DNA of 64,000 nt from an alpha proteobacterium AAP38 (GTDB lineage Bacteria; Pseudomonadota; Alphaproteobacteria; Azospirillales; Azospirillaceae): positions 242,485-306,484 of the forward strand of contig LJHR01000015.1 of the NCBI GenBank assembly GCA_001296005.1. The letters are read 5' to 3'. The position numbers and the translations under genes are program-made. Positions 1 through 7,954 of the stretch are shown one piece after another (position 1 is the first letter of the stretch; every line of letters begins with the position of its first letter). The notes beneath the pieces were generated by a model. It made no database searches and was not told the origin of the DNA. It saw only the letters and a list, made by a program, of their open reading frames with translations.

Positions 1-31
1 GTGGGCACCCCGGGGGGCGTAATCCATCGGT

Positions 32-117
32 CATCTTGAGATGGTACGGCGGCGACCGCCGCCGCGCCGCCCATGCGGCGTGCCAAGGGCGCGGATGCGC
101 CCGCCCGGCACCTGAGG
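32..117 (+). repeat. Palindromic intergenic repeat, copy A
   Basis: A short hairpin (CATCT-TG-AGATG, 32-43) abuts a GC-rich core at 46-117. The core has the alternating GGCGGCGAC / GCCGCCGCGCC arrangement, then GCCAAGGGCGCGGATGCG and a tail ending CTGAGG. It is nearly identical to the core at 20427-20498 and related to copies near 6563, 36518, 36861 and 54539. It lies just beyond the stop codon of the minus-strand RNase R gene. Whether a plus-strand gene ends left of the window is not visible. Family membership rests on direct comparison of the copies; function is unknown. Confidence 0.75.
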
Positions 118-133
118 GAACAACAAATCCCCT

Positions 134-2425
134 TTACCGCCGCCGGCGCGGCGGTTTCGGCATATCCATGCCAGACGGTTCGGCCTCTGCCCGTTCGCGC
201 CGCCGTTCCGGACGGCCCCGGCGCGATGCCCCCGTGCCCGACCCGCGCCCGCCCGGCATCTCCGTCCCGTCCTGGTTCAGCAGACGGAAGACCATGGAGC
301 CGGTGATGGCGTCGGCCTCGATCAGCCGGATTTTCACCCGTTCGCCCAGCTTGAACACCCGGCGGTGCCGGCGGCCCAGCAGGCAGTGATGCACCTCGTC
401 ATGGTCATAGAAATCGTCGGGCAGAGTGGAAACGGGCACGATCCCGTCCGCCCCCGTTTCATCCAGCCTGACGAACAGGCCGAAATTGGAGACACCGCTG
501 ATCTTGCCGCTAAACGTCGCCCCCACACGGTCGGCCAGATATGAGGCGACATAGCGGTCCAGCGCGTCGCGTTCCGCATCCGCTGCGCGGCGCTCGGTGC
601 TGGAAATCTGCTCCCCGATCTTGTCCAGCTTGCCCATCTCCTCATCGCTGAGCCCGCCATCACCCAGGTGATATGCGCGGACCAGGGCGCGATGCACGAT
701 CAGGTCGGCATAGCGGCGGATTGGGCTGGTGAAATGGGCATAGCGTTCCAGCGCCAGACCGAAATGGCCGATATTGTCGGGCTGATACACGGCCTGCGCC
801 TGGGACCGCAGGATGACCGTGCTGATCATCTCGGACTCCGGCGTATCCTTGGCCTTGTCCAGGATGTTGGTGAAGGCGGCGGGCCGCATCACCGTCCCCT
901 TGGCGAGGTTGTAGCCCATCGTCTTCAGGAATTCGCGCAGCGGTTCCAGCTTGTCCAGGGCCGGTTCGGCATGCGCACGATAGAGCAGGGGCGTGTCGCG
1001 CGCTTCCAGCGCCTCTGCCGCCGCGACATTGGCGGCGATCATGAATTCCTCGATCAGGCGGTGGCTGTCGAACCGGGCGCGTACGCCGATTTCGGCGACC
1101 TTACCATCCTCCCCGATCCGCACCTTGCGTTCCGGTAGGTCCAGTTCCAGCGTCCCGCGCTTGGCCCGCGCCTGCGCCAACACGGCATAGGCACCGTAAA
1201 GCGGACGGATGACCGGGTCCAGCAGCGGCCCCGTCAGATCATCAGGCGCGCCGTTGAACGCTTCCTGCACTTGCTCATAGGTCAGGCGCGCGGCAGAGCG
1301 CATCAGACCACGCACGAACCGGTGCCGTTTGATGCGACCCGCCGCATCGATCCAGATATGGACGGCCAGACAGGCGCGGTTGACACCGGGCTTCAGGCTG
1401 CACAGCTCATTCGACAGCGCTTCGGGCAGCATGGGCACGACGCGGTCGGGGAAGTAACAGCTGTTGCCGCGCTCCAGCGCCGATTTGTCCAGCGGGCTGC
1501 CCGGCGTGACATAGGCCGACACGTCGGCAATGGCGACCAGAAGGTGCCAGCCGCCAGTATTGTTGGGGTCCGTATCGGGTTCGGCAAAGACGGCATCGTC
1601 GAAATCGCGCGCATCGGCCCCGTCGATAGTGACCAGCGGGATATCGCGTAGGTCGGTGCGGCCCGACAGGGTGGGTTCCTGTGCGGCTTCGGCCTGTTCA
1701 ATCGCGGCGGGCGGGAAATGTACCGGAATGCCATGCTGGTGGATGGCAATCAGGCTGATGGCCTTGGGCTGGTCGATCCCGCCCAGCACCTCCACCACGC
1801 GCGCCTGTTTCAGGCCATGGCGGGACGATGGCAGAACCTCTGCCACGACCAGATCGCCGGGGGCGGCGTCCATGGCGTTCTGGGCCAAGATCACGAATTC
1901 CGCCTTGGCCCTTCGGTCGGCGGGGCGCAGGCGGCCGCCATCGGGGCCCTGCTCATAGACGCCCACGATCTGCGCCGTCTGATCGCCGCCCAACTTCTTG
2001 ATGGTGCGGCCCTCATACAGGTCATCGCGGACGCGGGCCAGCCGGGCCAGCGCGCGGTCGCCCTCACCCAGAGCCGGGGTGCCGCGCCGTTCCGGCTTCA
2101 TGATGATGCGCGGCGGTTCCCGGTCTGGGTCGGACCAGTTTAGCGGTCGGGCAATCAGTTCGCCATCGCCATCCACACCCGTGACGATCACCACGCCCAC
2201 GGGTGGCAGGCTGGCCGGCGGGGCCAGACGGCGGCGGCCGCCCTTCTCGATCGTCCCATCCCCTTCCAGATCGCGCAGCAACTCCTTCAACGCGATGCGG
2301 TCATCGCCATTGATGTGAAAGGCGCGCGCGATCTCCCGCTTGCCTACCGGATAGGGGCTTTCCCGGATGAATTCCAGGACCTGATCCTTGGTGGGGAAGG
2401 GGGCTTCTTTCTTGGGATTTTTCAA
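134..2425 (-). CDS. rnr: Ribonuclease R (RNase II/RNB family 3'-5' exoribonuclease)
   Basis: This 3'-5' exoribonuclease degrades structured RNA and takes part in mRNA and rRNA quality control in the cytoplasm. An N-terminal winged-helix region (FPTKDQVLEFI) is followed by cold-shock domains, the RNB catalytic domain with the metal-binding motif TIDGADARDFDDAV, a C-terminal S1 domain and a very basic tail (PPRRRR). The length, about 763 residues, is normal for alphaproteobacterial RNase R. No ATG exists at the 5' end. I chose the TTG at 2425, which gives LKNPKKEAPFPTKDQ. A longer reading from the TTG at 2497 would run through a strong terminator-like hairpin (2462-2520) and is less likely. The stop is followed at once by a palindromic repeat. 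Family assignment is secure; the start is not. Confidence 0.93.
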   Translation of the reverse strand: MKNPKKEAPFPTKDQVLEFIRESPYPVGKREIARAFHINGDDRIALKELLRDLEGDGTIEKGGRRRLAPPASLPPVGVVIVTGVDGDGELIARPLNWSDPDREPPRIIMKPERRGTPALGEGDRALARLARVRDDLYEGRTIKKLGGDQTAQIVGVYEQGPDGGRLRPADRRAKAEFVILAQNAMDAAPGDLVVAEVLPSSRHGLKQARVVEVLGGIDQPKAISLIAIHQHGIPVHFPPAAIEQAEAAQEPTLSGRTDLRDIPLVTIDGADARDFDDAVFAEPDTDPNNTGGWHLLVAIADVSAYVTPGSPLDKSALERGNSCYFPDRVVPMLPEALSNELCSLKPGVNRACLAVHIWIDAAGRIKRHRFVRGLMRSAARLTYEQVQEAFNGAPDDLTGPLLDPVIRPLYGAYAVLAQARAKRGTLELDLPERKVRIGEDGKVAEIGVRARFDSHRLIEEFMIAANVAAAEALEARDTPLLYRAHAEPALDKLEPLREFLKTMGYNLAKGTVMRPAAFTNILDKAKDTPESEMISTVILRSQAQAVYQPDNIGHFGLALERYAHFTSPIRRYADLIVHRALVRAYHLGDGGLSDEEMGKLDKIGEQISSTERRAADAERDALDRYVASYLADRVGATFSGKISGVSNFGLFVRLDETGADGIVPVSTLPDDFYDHDEVHHCLLGRRHRRVFKLGERVKIRLIEADAITGSMVFRLLNQDGTEMPGGRGSGTGASRRGRPERRRERAEAEPSGMDMPKPPRRRR

Positions 2426-2461
2426 GGGGATGATGTCCGCGTGTGCAAGATGATCTAAAGG

Positions 2462-2520
2462 CAAAAAAATAGGCGAGACGCCGATAGGTTCCTTCAAGAG
2501 GAATCAGCGTTCGCCTATTC
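2462..2520 (-). terminator. Intrinsic-terminator-like structure in the rnr leader
   Basis: Read on the minus strand, AATAGGCGAACGC pairs with GCGT-C-TCGCCTATT (13 bp, one bulged C). An inner hairpin TTCCT/AGGAA sits in the loop, and the outer stem runs straight into seven T residues. This is a textbook intrinsic terminator, placed about 37 nt ahead of the chosen rnr start. It could be an attenuator of rnr, the 3' end of a small minus-strand RNA, or the distal end of the sulfite-oxidase transcript. Confidence 0.7.
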
Positions 2521-2581
2521 TATTCCGCGTGGTGTAACAGGCGGCGGATAGGCCACCCCCCGCCACACAGGAGCGAGAAGG

Positions 2582-2668
2582 ATGCTTAGCGAGAATAAGC
2601 AACCCCGTTCCGTAGAACTGGTGTTCAAAGGCTTCGGCATCAGCCTGCGCCTTGTGATCCGGTTCTAA
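2582..2668 (+). CDS. Possible 28-residue leader or small protein
   Basis: This short ORF, ATG to TAA, has a strong ribosome-binding site (AGGAGCGAGAAGG) just upstream. It encodes 28 residues with a charged N-terminus (MLSENKQPRSVE) and a hydrophobic/basic C-terminal half (LRLVIRF). It is divergent from rnr and convergent with the sulfite-oxidase gene, and a perfect 9-bp hairpin follows the stop. I do not recognise the peptide. It could be a real small protein, a leader peptide or chance. The spacing of the Shine-Dalgarno sequence is the main support. Confidence 0.4.
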   Translation: MLSENKQPRSVELVFKGFGISLRLVIRF

Positions 2669-2674
2669 GGGGGA

Positions 2675-2699
2675 GCCGGGGTGTTAGCAGCACCCCGGC
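2675..2699. terminator. Perfect 9-bp inverted repeat after the small ORF
   Basis: GCCGGGGTG and CACCCCGGC flank a 7-nt loop, 6 nt after the stop of the 28-codon ORF and about 60 nt beyond the convergent sulfite-oxidase stop. There is no T tract on either strand, so it may act as a Rho-dependent or mRNA-stabilising hairpin for either transcript. Confidence 0.45.
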
Positions 2700-2761
2700 A
2701 ACCTTCCCAAATATAAGCCCGCCGCCGCCATCTGGCAACGGACCGAATCGGTTACCCCGGC

Positions 2762-3424
2762 TCAGCTATAGCGCTGTTCGGTCCAGGGATCGCCTTCATT
2801 GTGGTAGCCGCGTTCTTCCCAGAAGCCGGGGCGGTCATCGGCCACGAATTCGATGCGGTTCACCCATTTGGCGGATTTCCAGAAGTAGAATTTCGGGATG
2901 ATCACCCGCACCGGCCCGCCATGTTCGGTCGTGATCGGCTTGCCTTCCCAGCTATGGGCCAGCAGGACATCGTTATCGTCAAACACCGACAGCGCCACAT
3001 TGGTCGTGTAGCCATCGTAGGAATGAAACACGACATGTCTGGCCTCCGGAAGCGGCTTCACCACCTCCAGGATATGCTTGGCCGAGACGCCTTCCCAGTG
3101 ATTGTCATAGCGCGACCAGGCCGTGACGCAGTGGATATCGGACACGTCGGTGAAGGGCGGCTGGCTTTTGAACTGCGCCCAGCCCCAGGCGGTCGGATGG
3201 GCCACCAGCCCATCAATGGTCAGTTCCCACTGATCGAGATCGATCTCCGGCTGGATACCCAGATCCAGCACCGGCCAGTTCTTCACCTCCCGCTGACCGG
3301 GCGGCAGACGGTCGGCGCGGGGTGCGGCGGCACCCGTCATCAGGCGGCCTTCCTCGGCCCATTTCTGCTTGGCGCCCACCAGCTTGGCGTTGGGCGGGTT
3401 CTCGGGCGTATCGGCGGGTGACAT
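2762..3424 (-). CDS. Sulfite oxidase-like molybdopterin-dependent oxidoreductase
   Basis: This 220-residue protein of the SUOX/YedY superfamily (COG2041) should bind a molybdopterin cofactor. The likely Mo-coordinating cysteine is in DIHCVTAWSRYDNHWEG. Family-typical stretches include LSVFDDNDVLLAHSWEGKP and GGPVRVIIPKFYFWKSAKW. I see no Tat or Sec signal at the chosen start (MSPADTPENPP), so the enzyme appears cytoplasmic, unlike MsrP, and is close to the small stand-alone sulfite-oxidase-like group. The longer reading upstream has no convincing start and overlaps the promoter region of the divergent mscS gene. The substrate is not known. No heme partner lies beside it. Confidence 0.85.
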   Translation of the reverse strand: MSPADTPENPPNAKLVGAKQKWAEEGRLMTGAAAPRADRLPPGQREVKNWPVLDLGIQPEIDLDQWELTIDGLVAHPTAWGWAQFKSQPPFTDVSDIHCVTAWSRYDNHWEGVSAKHILEVVKPLPEARHVVFHSYDGYTTNVALSVFDDNDVLLAHSWEGKPITTEHGGPVRVIIPKFYFWKSAKWVNRIEFVADDRPGFWEERGYHNEGDPWTEQRYS

Positions 3425-3593
3425 GGATCGTCCGTAGGTTTGTTGGATTGCTTTGCCAGATACATAGCGCGACCGGCGTGCCGGGACGAGAGGCGTTACA
3501 CACATGGCCTTACCCATGGAACATCGGGCCAGGATTGCTATGTTGGGTGTCGCGACCCACCCGGTTTCCGGAACATGAAGGCCCGACCTGCCC

Positions 3594-5894
3594 ATGCAGA
3601 CCCGCCCGATCCGTTTTCTCCTGTCCTGCCTGCTTCTCGGCCTGGCCCTTTTGGGGACCCTGCCCGCACCGGCACAGAACGCAGCCCCCGCCGCGGACAA
3701 GCCCAATGCTGCCGAGGTTGATCGGCTGATCACCACCTTGGAGGACCCGGCCAAGCGCGACGCCCTGCTGACGCAGCTGAAAGCGTTGAAGGCGGTGGAG
3801 AAGCCGGCAGCAGAGCCGGAGACGATCGGAAGCCGGGCGCTGGATACTTTGTCGGATCGGATCGACCTTTTCAGCCAGCAGGTGGCCGCGGCCAGCCGCG
3901 CCGTCATCGACGCACCGCATGCGCTGCGCTGGCTGAACCAGCAAGTGGCCGATCCGGCCAAGCGCGATGCCTGGGGCCTGCTGGCCCTGCATCTGGCCGG
4001 GATTATCGGCGGCGGCTATGCCGCGCGCTTTGCCGTGATCTGGCTGCTGGTCCGGCCCCGCAAGGCGCTGGGCGCGCGGTCGCCGGGGAGCCTGCCGGCC
4101 AAACTGCTGCTGCTGCTGGCCCGGCTGGTGATCGACCTGCTGCCCATGGCGTCCTTCGCGCTGGCCGGGTTTGGCCTGTTATCGGCGACGGAGGCGCCGC
4201 GCGCGGTGCGGCTGGCCTCCCTGACCATCCTGAATGCCAGTCTGATAGTGCAGGGCGTGCTGGTGGTCAGCCGGGTGCTGCTGTCCCCTACGACAGCTAA
4301 TCTGCGGCTGGCGCGCGTGACGGATGAAACCGCGCAATATCTGCTGATCTGGATCCGCCGCGTCACGATTATCGGTGTCTATGGCTATTTCATGGGCGAG
4401 GTGATGCGCGTGCTGGGCCTGCCCGCCACGCCTCATGCCGCCTGGTTGAAGCTGGTGGGCCTGCTGGTCACCGCCATGCTGATCGTCCTGATCCTGCAGA
4501 ACCGTGAAGCGGTGGCGCAGACCCTGCGCGGTCGCCCGGACCCGGTCCCCACCGGGGATGACGAGGCCTTGCGCGCCGTCCTGGCGGGGGAAGCGGCGGG
4601 GGATGAACCCCTACCGCCGCCCAGCACGGCCCAGGCCCGCCGTCATGCCGCCCTGTCGATGGTGCGGCAAAGGCTGGCCGATGTCTGGCATATACTGGCC
4701 ATCTTATACCTGGGTGCAGTCTATCTGATTTGGGCGCTGGAGATTGCGGGCGGGTTTGATTTCGTGCTGCGCGCCACGCTGGTCACGGGCGCCATCCTGA
4801 TCGTCTCCCGACTGTTGTCGGAAGGGCTGGACCGATTGGTGGATCAGGGGCTGAAGGTTCCCGCTGATGTGCGCACAGCCTATCCGGGGCTGGAGGAACG
4901 GGCCAACCGGTACCTGCCCTTCCTTCGCCGGGTGGCGCAGGTGGTGCTGGCCCTGTTCACCCTGCTGCTGCTGTTGCAGGCCTGGGGTGCCGATGCCTTG
5001 TCCTGGCTGGGTTCCGACCTGGGCCAGCGGGTGGCGTCCAGTGCCGTGACCATCCTGGTGGTGCTGACCCTGGCCCTGGTGGTCTGGGAAATGGTCAATG
5101 GCGCCATCCTGCGTTACCTGAACGCCACCGACGATCAGGGGGCGCGGCTGGTGCGCAGTGCGCGGATGCGCACCTTGCTGCCGCTGCTGCGCAATGCCTT
5201 GACCATCTTCCTGGTCACCATGGCGGGGCTGATCGTGCTGTCGGAAATGGGGGTTAATATCGCGCCCCTGCTGGCCGGTGCCGGTGTCATCGGTCTGGCC
5301 GTCGGCTTCGGCGCACAGACCCTGGTCAAGGATGTGATCACCGGCCTGTTCATCCTGATCGAAGATACGATCGCGGTGGGCGACAGCGTCACCGTCGGCG
5401 GCCTGTCGGGCGGGGTGGAGGCCATGTCCATACGGTCCATCCGCCTGCGTGGTTATGACGGTGCCGTTCACACCATCCCGTTCAGTTCCGTCACCACCGT
5501 CACCAATTCCACCAAGGATTTCAGCTTTTATGTCCTGAACGTCACCGTCGATTATGCCGTGGACACGGACAAGGTGGTGGCCGTGCTGCGGGATATCGGG
5601 GCGCAGATGCAGGCGGAGCCGGAATATGCGGCCAATATCCTGGGGCCCGTGGAAATCGCCGGTGTGGACGCGTTCCAGGACAGCGCCGTTCTGGTCAAGG
5701 GCCGCATCAAGACGCGGGCCGGGCAGCAATGGGGGATCGGCCGCGAATTCAACCGCCGCATGAAGAAGCGATTCGATGCCGATGGCATCACCATTCCCTT
5801 CCCGCAGCAGGTGTTGCATATCAGTTCCGGTTCAAGCGCCGCCGCCAATCCGTTCACGGCTGGCATGGACGGCGCCTCGCGTACGGATGCATGA
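3594..5894 (+). CDS. MscS family mechanosensitive ion channel (YbiO-like)
   Basis: A large mechanosensitive channel of 766 residues. It has a Sec signal peptide (RFLLSCLLLGLALLGTLP), a periplasmic helical segment, about ten further hydrophobic helices and a C-terminal MscS core. The pore helix and beta domain are recognisable in LLAGAGVIGLAVGFGAQTLV, DVITGLFILIEDTIAVGD and the FNRRMKKRFDADGITIPFP stretch. The size and multi-helix N-terminus match YbiO/MscK-type channels rather than small MscS. It should release solutes on hypo-osmotic shock from the inner membrane. Its stop codon overlaps the start of the LysE-type exporter (ATGA), so the two are probably co-transcribed. Confidence 0.92.
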   Translation: MQTRPIRFLLSCLLLGLALLGTLPAPAQNAAPAADKPNAAEVDRLITTLEDPAKRDALLTQLKALKAVEKPAAEPETIGSRALDTLSDRIDLFSQQVAAASRAVIDAPHALRWLNQQVADPAKRDAWGLLALHLAGIIGGGYAARFAVIWLLVRPRKALGARSPGSLPAKLLLLLARLVIDLLPMASFALAGFGLLSATEAPRAVRLASLTILNASLIVQGVLVVSRVLLSPTTANLRLARVTDETAQYLLIWIRRVTIIGVYGYFMGEVMRVLGLPATPHAAWLKLVGLLVTAMLIVLILQNREAVAQTLRGRPDPVPTGDDEALRAVLAGEAAGDEPLPPPSTAQARRHAALSMVRQRLADVWHILAILYLGAVYLIWALEIAGGFDFVLRATLVTGAILIVSRLLSEGLDRLVDQGLKVPADVRTAYPGLEERANRYLPFLRRVAQVVLALFTLLLLLQAWGADALSWLGSDLGQRVASSAVTILVVLTLALVVWEMVNGAILRYLNATDDQGARLVRSARMRTLLPLLRNALTIFLVTMAGLIVLSEMGVNIAPLLAGAGVIGLAVGFGAQTLVKDVITGLFILIEDTIAVGDSVTVGGLSGGVEAMSIRSIRLRGYDGAVHTIPFSSVTTVTNSTKDFSFYVLNVTVDYAVDTDKVVAVLRDIGAQMQAEPEYAANILGPVEIAGVDAFQDSAVLVKGRIKTRAGQQWGIGREFNRRMKKRFDADGITIPFPQQVLHISSGSSAAANPFTAGMDGASRTDA

Positions 5895-6535
5895 TGATCT
5901 CCACCCAGACCCTGGTCATTTTCCTGACCACCTGTTTTTTCCTGTCGGCCACGCCCGGTCCCAATATGCTGTCGGCCCTGTCCATGGGCATGCGCCATGG
6001 GCTGGCCGGGGCGGCCTGGGGCGGGATCGGCATGTGCCTGTCGCTGGGCCTGTTGGCCGGCCTGTCGGCGCTGGGGGTGGGCGTGCTGCTGAAAACCTCG
6101 CCGCTGGCTTTCACCCTCTTCAAATGGGTGGGCGTTGCCTATCTGACTTGGCTGGGCATCCAGGCCTGGCGGGCCCCCATCCGGGACGAAGCGGCGGATA
6201 TGGATGCCGCCATGAAGGCAGGCCCCGACAGGCGGGGGCAACTGGGGCTGCTGGGTCAGGGTCTGCTGATCACCCTGTCCAACCCCAAGGCCCTGGTCTT
6301 CATGGCCGCCTTCTTCCCGCAATTCATTGATCCGCAGCGGCCGATGGCACCGCAACTGACCATTCTGGTGGTCACGATGCTGATCATCGAATTCGGCTGG
6401 ATCATGACCTATGCCGTGGGTGGCAAGGGGCTGGCCCTGCGCCTGACGGGACCGGTGGCGCAACGCTGGCTGAACCGGATGACGGGTGCGCTGCTGATCG
6501 GCGCCGGTCTTCTGCTGGCCATGGCGTCGCTGTAG
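5891..6535 (+). CDS. LysE/RhtB family amino-acid exporter
   Basis: This inner-membrane exporter of 214 residues has the six-helix LysE fold. The N-terminus carries the family hallmark SATPGPNMLSALSMGMRHG, and the middle has LITLSNPKALVFMAAFFPQF. The start (MMISTQTLVIF) overlaps the stop of the mscS-like gene by four bases, indicating translational coupling. A longer upstream reading is just the shifted frame of the channel gene. The substrate is probably a small neutral amino acid or homoserine-like compound, but the sequence does not show which. A copy of the palindromic repeat separates it from the convergent MaoC gene. Confidence 0.92.
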   Translation: MMISTQTLVIFLTTCFFLSATPGPNMLSALSMGMRHGLAGAAWGGIGMCLSLGLLAGLSALGVGVLLKTSPLAFTLFKWVGVAYLTWLGIQAWRAPIRDEAADMDAAMKAGPDRRGQLGLLGQGLLITLSNPKALVFMAAFFPQFIDPQRPMAPQLTILVVTMLIIEFGWIMTYAVGGKGLALRLTGPVAQRWLNRMTGALLIGAGLLLAMASL

Positions 6536-6562
6536 GTCGGAGCATCGCGGACATTTCGTATT

Positions 6563-6614
6563 CCTCAAACGCCGGCGCGGCGGCAGTCGCCGCCGGAGCT
6601 GTTTCAAACAGCTC
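6563..6614 (-). repeat. Palindromic intergenic repeat, copy D (short form)
   Basis: On the minus strand this begins at the stop codon of the MaoC gene with a perfect palindrome (GAGCTGTTT-G-AAACAGCTC, 6596-6614). It continues with CGGCGGCGACTGCCGCCG and the tail GCCGGCGTTTGAGG. The central 35 or so bases of copies A and B are missing. It fills the space between two convergent genes. Confidence 0.75.
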
Positions 6615-7090
6615 TAGCCCGAGGTCACCATCATGACCAGCCATTCGGCGGCCAGGGCCGGCCTATTCGCGCCTTCCACCTCTACCGTGACGGCATAACG
6701 CATCAAATGCTGGCCGGGACCCTTGGCCTCTACGCCCAACAGGGTCAAGGCGCCACGGATGCGGCCACCGCTGCGCACAGGCGTGATGAAGCGCAGCTTG
6801 TCGAATCCGTAATTGATGATCATGGCAGCACCGGTCAGCGGTGGCACCATCTCCATCCCCATGGCGCCCAGCAGCGACAGGGTCAAAAACCCATGGGCGA
6901 CCGTACCGCCCAGCGGTGTGGCGGCGGCACGGACCGGATCGATATGGATGAACTGGTGGTCGCCCGTCAGGTCGGCGAACCGGTCGATCATGCCCTGATC
7001 CACGGTCAGCCAGTCTGACCGGCCAAGTTCCGTGCCCACCCGCGCCTGATAATCGGCCAGCGTCAGGGCTGGCTGCTTCGGACCCTGCAT
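6614..7090 (-). CDS. MaoC family dehydratase ((R)-enoyl-CoA hydratase type)
   Basis: A single hot-dog-fold domain of 158 residues. The hydratase-2 motif is visible as FADLTGDHQFIHIDPVRAA, where Asp and His are the expected catalytic pair, followed by GTVAHGFLTLSLLG. Enzymes of this size hydrate trans-2-enoyl-CoA to (R)-3-hydroxyacyl-CoA, linking beta-oxidation to polyhydroxyalkanoate or acyl modification pathways. The start follows a good ribosome-binding site (GGGAGAGAG). A palindrome resembling fatty-acid-regulator operators lies 21 bp upstream (7111-7128), in keeping with an acyl-CoA role. The stop is part of a repeat hairpin. Substrate length is not predictable. Confidence 0.9.
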   Translation of the reverse strand: MQGPKQPALTLADYQARVGTELGRSDWLTVDQGMIDRFADLTGDHQFIHIDPVRAAATPLGGTVAHGFLTLSLLGAMGMEMVPPLTGAAMIINYGFDKLRFITPVRSGGRIRGALTLLGVEAKGPGQHLMRYAVTVEVEGANRPALAAEWLVMMVTSG

Positions 7091-7110
7091 CGCGGTCTCT
7101 CTCCCTGAAA

Positions 7111-7128
7111 TTCAAACACTTGTTTCAA
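7111..7128. promoter_or_regulatory. PsrA-like palindromic operator upstream of maoC
   Basis: TTCAAACACTTGTTTCAA is symmetric at 14 of 18 positions and contains CAAAC-N4-GTTTC. This fits the CAAAC/GAAAC-N4-GTTTG/GTTTC type of site bound by PsrA, a TetR-family fatty-acid regulator of Pseudomonas. It sits 21-38 bp upstream of the MaoC start, where a repressor would overlap the promoter or 5' end. No regulator gene lies beside it. The match was made by eye. Confidence 0.45.
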
Positions 7129-7164
7129 GGTATAGTGCGGGAAGGGCGCCGTGGCTGGCAAGCG

Positions 7165-7470
7165 TTACGGCAGGTCGGCAGGCTTCACCGCGCGCGCCGC
7201 GTCCAGTTCCTTCTGCAACCGGTCGGCGCGGGCCTGGTGCTGGCGGGCGGCGCGGCGGTTGGCATGCTGGCCCAGCCAGACGGTCAGTCCACCGGCGAAG
7301 AACCCCACGACCAAGGTCACCAGCACCAGGGTGAAGGCCGGTGCTTCCAGCGTGCCGACCAGGGGCCAGAGTGCCAGTTGCACCGGCGTCAGGTTCGACA
7401 CGGCGAAACTGATGGCCAGTGCTGTCAGCGGCAGGGTGAGGATCCAGGAGAGATAGCGCACGAGGTTCAT
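7165..7470 (-). CDS. LapA domain (DUF1049) membrane protein
   Basis: A 101-residue protein with two hydrophobic helices (YLSWILTLPLTALAISFAV and FTLVLVTLVVGFFAGGL), then a charged coiled-coil tail (NRRAARQHQARADRLQKEL). This is the LapA/YciS pattern; in E. coli LapA-LapB act in lipopolysaccharide assembly control. No LapB-type TPR protein is next to it, so the role is uncertain. A Rho-independent terminator (7492-7522) upstream insulates it from the small gene at 7597. Confidence 0.8.
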   Translation of the reverse strand: MNLVRYLSWILTLPLTALAISFAVSNLTPVQLALWPLVGTLEAPAFTLVLVTLVVGFFAGGLTVWLGQHANRRAARQHQARADRLQKELDAARAVKPADLP

Positions 7471-7491
7471 CCCTTCGGCTGCTTCAGACAG

Positions 7492-7522
7492 AAAAACGGC
7501 CCCAGGCAGAGCCGGGGGCCGT
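7492..7522 (-). terminator. Rho-independent terminator
   Basis: On the minus strand ACGGCCCC pairs with GGGGCCGT across an 11-nt loop and runs into TTTTTCTG. It follows the 46-codon small membrane protein gene and precedes lapA. Confidence 0.75.
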
Positions 7523-7596
7523 ACAGGTTAGCAGAAATCCTACGGAACAGGGCAACTCAACAGGGTATGGCGGCACGGAGAGAACCGCCCCACCCC

Positions 7597-7737
7597 TCAC
7601 ATCATCGCCGCACCCAAAAGCAGGGCCAGCGACAATCCCATCAGGGCCGTCGATACATATTCCAGCCGTTCCAGGCGCTGGCGCGCGCGGCGCAGGTTGC
7701 CGGCCATGTCGGCATAGGCGCGTTGGGGTCGGAGCAT
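7597..7737 (-). CDS. Small single-pass membrane protein (46 aa)
   Basis: An ORF of 46 codons, ATG to TGA, with a strong Shine-Dalgarno sequence (GGGAGG, 8 nt from the ATG). The first half is basic and probably helical (NLRRARQRLERLE); the second half is one hydrophobic segment (ALMGLSLALLLGAAMM) running to the C-terminus. A clear intrinsic terminator follows at 7492-7522, so this looks like a complete independent transcription unit. I do not recognise the family. A tail-anchored topology, with the basic part in the cytoplasm, is inferred from the positive-inside rule. Confidence 0.6.
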   Translation of the reverse strand: MLRPQRAYADMAGNLRRARQRLERLEYVSTALMGLSLALLLGAAMM

Positions 7738-7954
7738 GTTTACGGGCCTCCCATCCTTGGGGCTGGCACACCCTGCAAAGGGGGGCCAGGATCGAAAAGG
7801 GGCGGCGCGGCGACAAGCGGGCGGGGAATGCGCTGGGGGGCTGTACTGTCACCCACTTGCCGCCGAACCGTCACAAAAGACTGCACCCAAAGGCGGTAGG
7901 GGGCAAGGGGAAAAGTACGTTTATAACCTTCTGTATCGGTTTAACGTAATTTCC

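Noticed and set aside
4704..5819. 371-codon open frame on the minus strand
   Set aside because: It is antisense to the MscS channel; Gln/His-rich, no family features.
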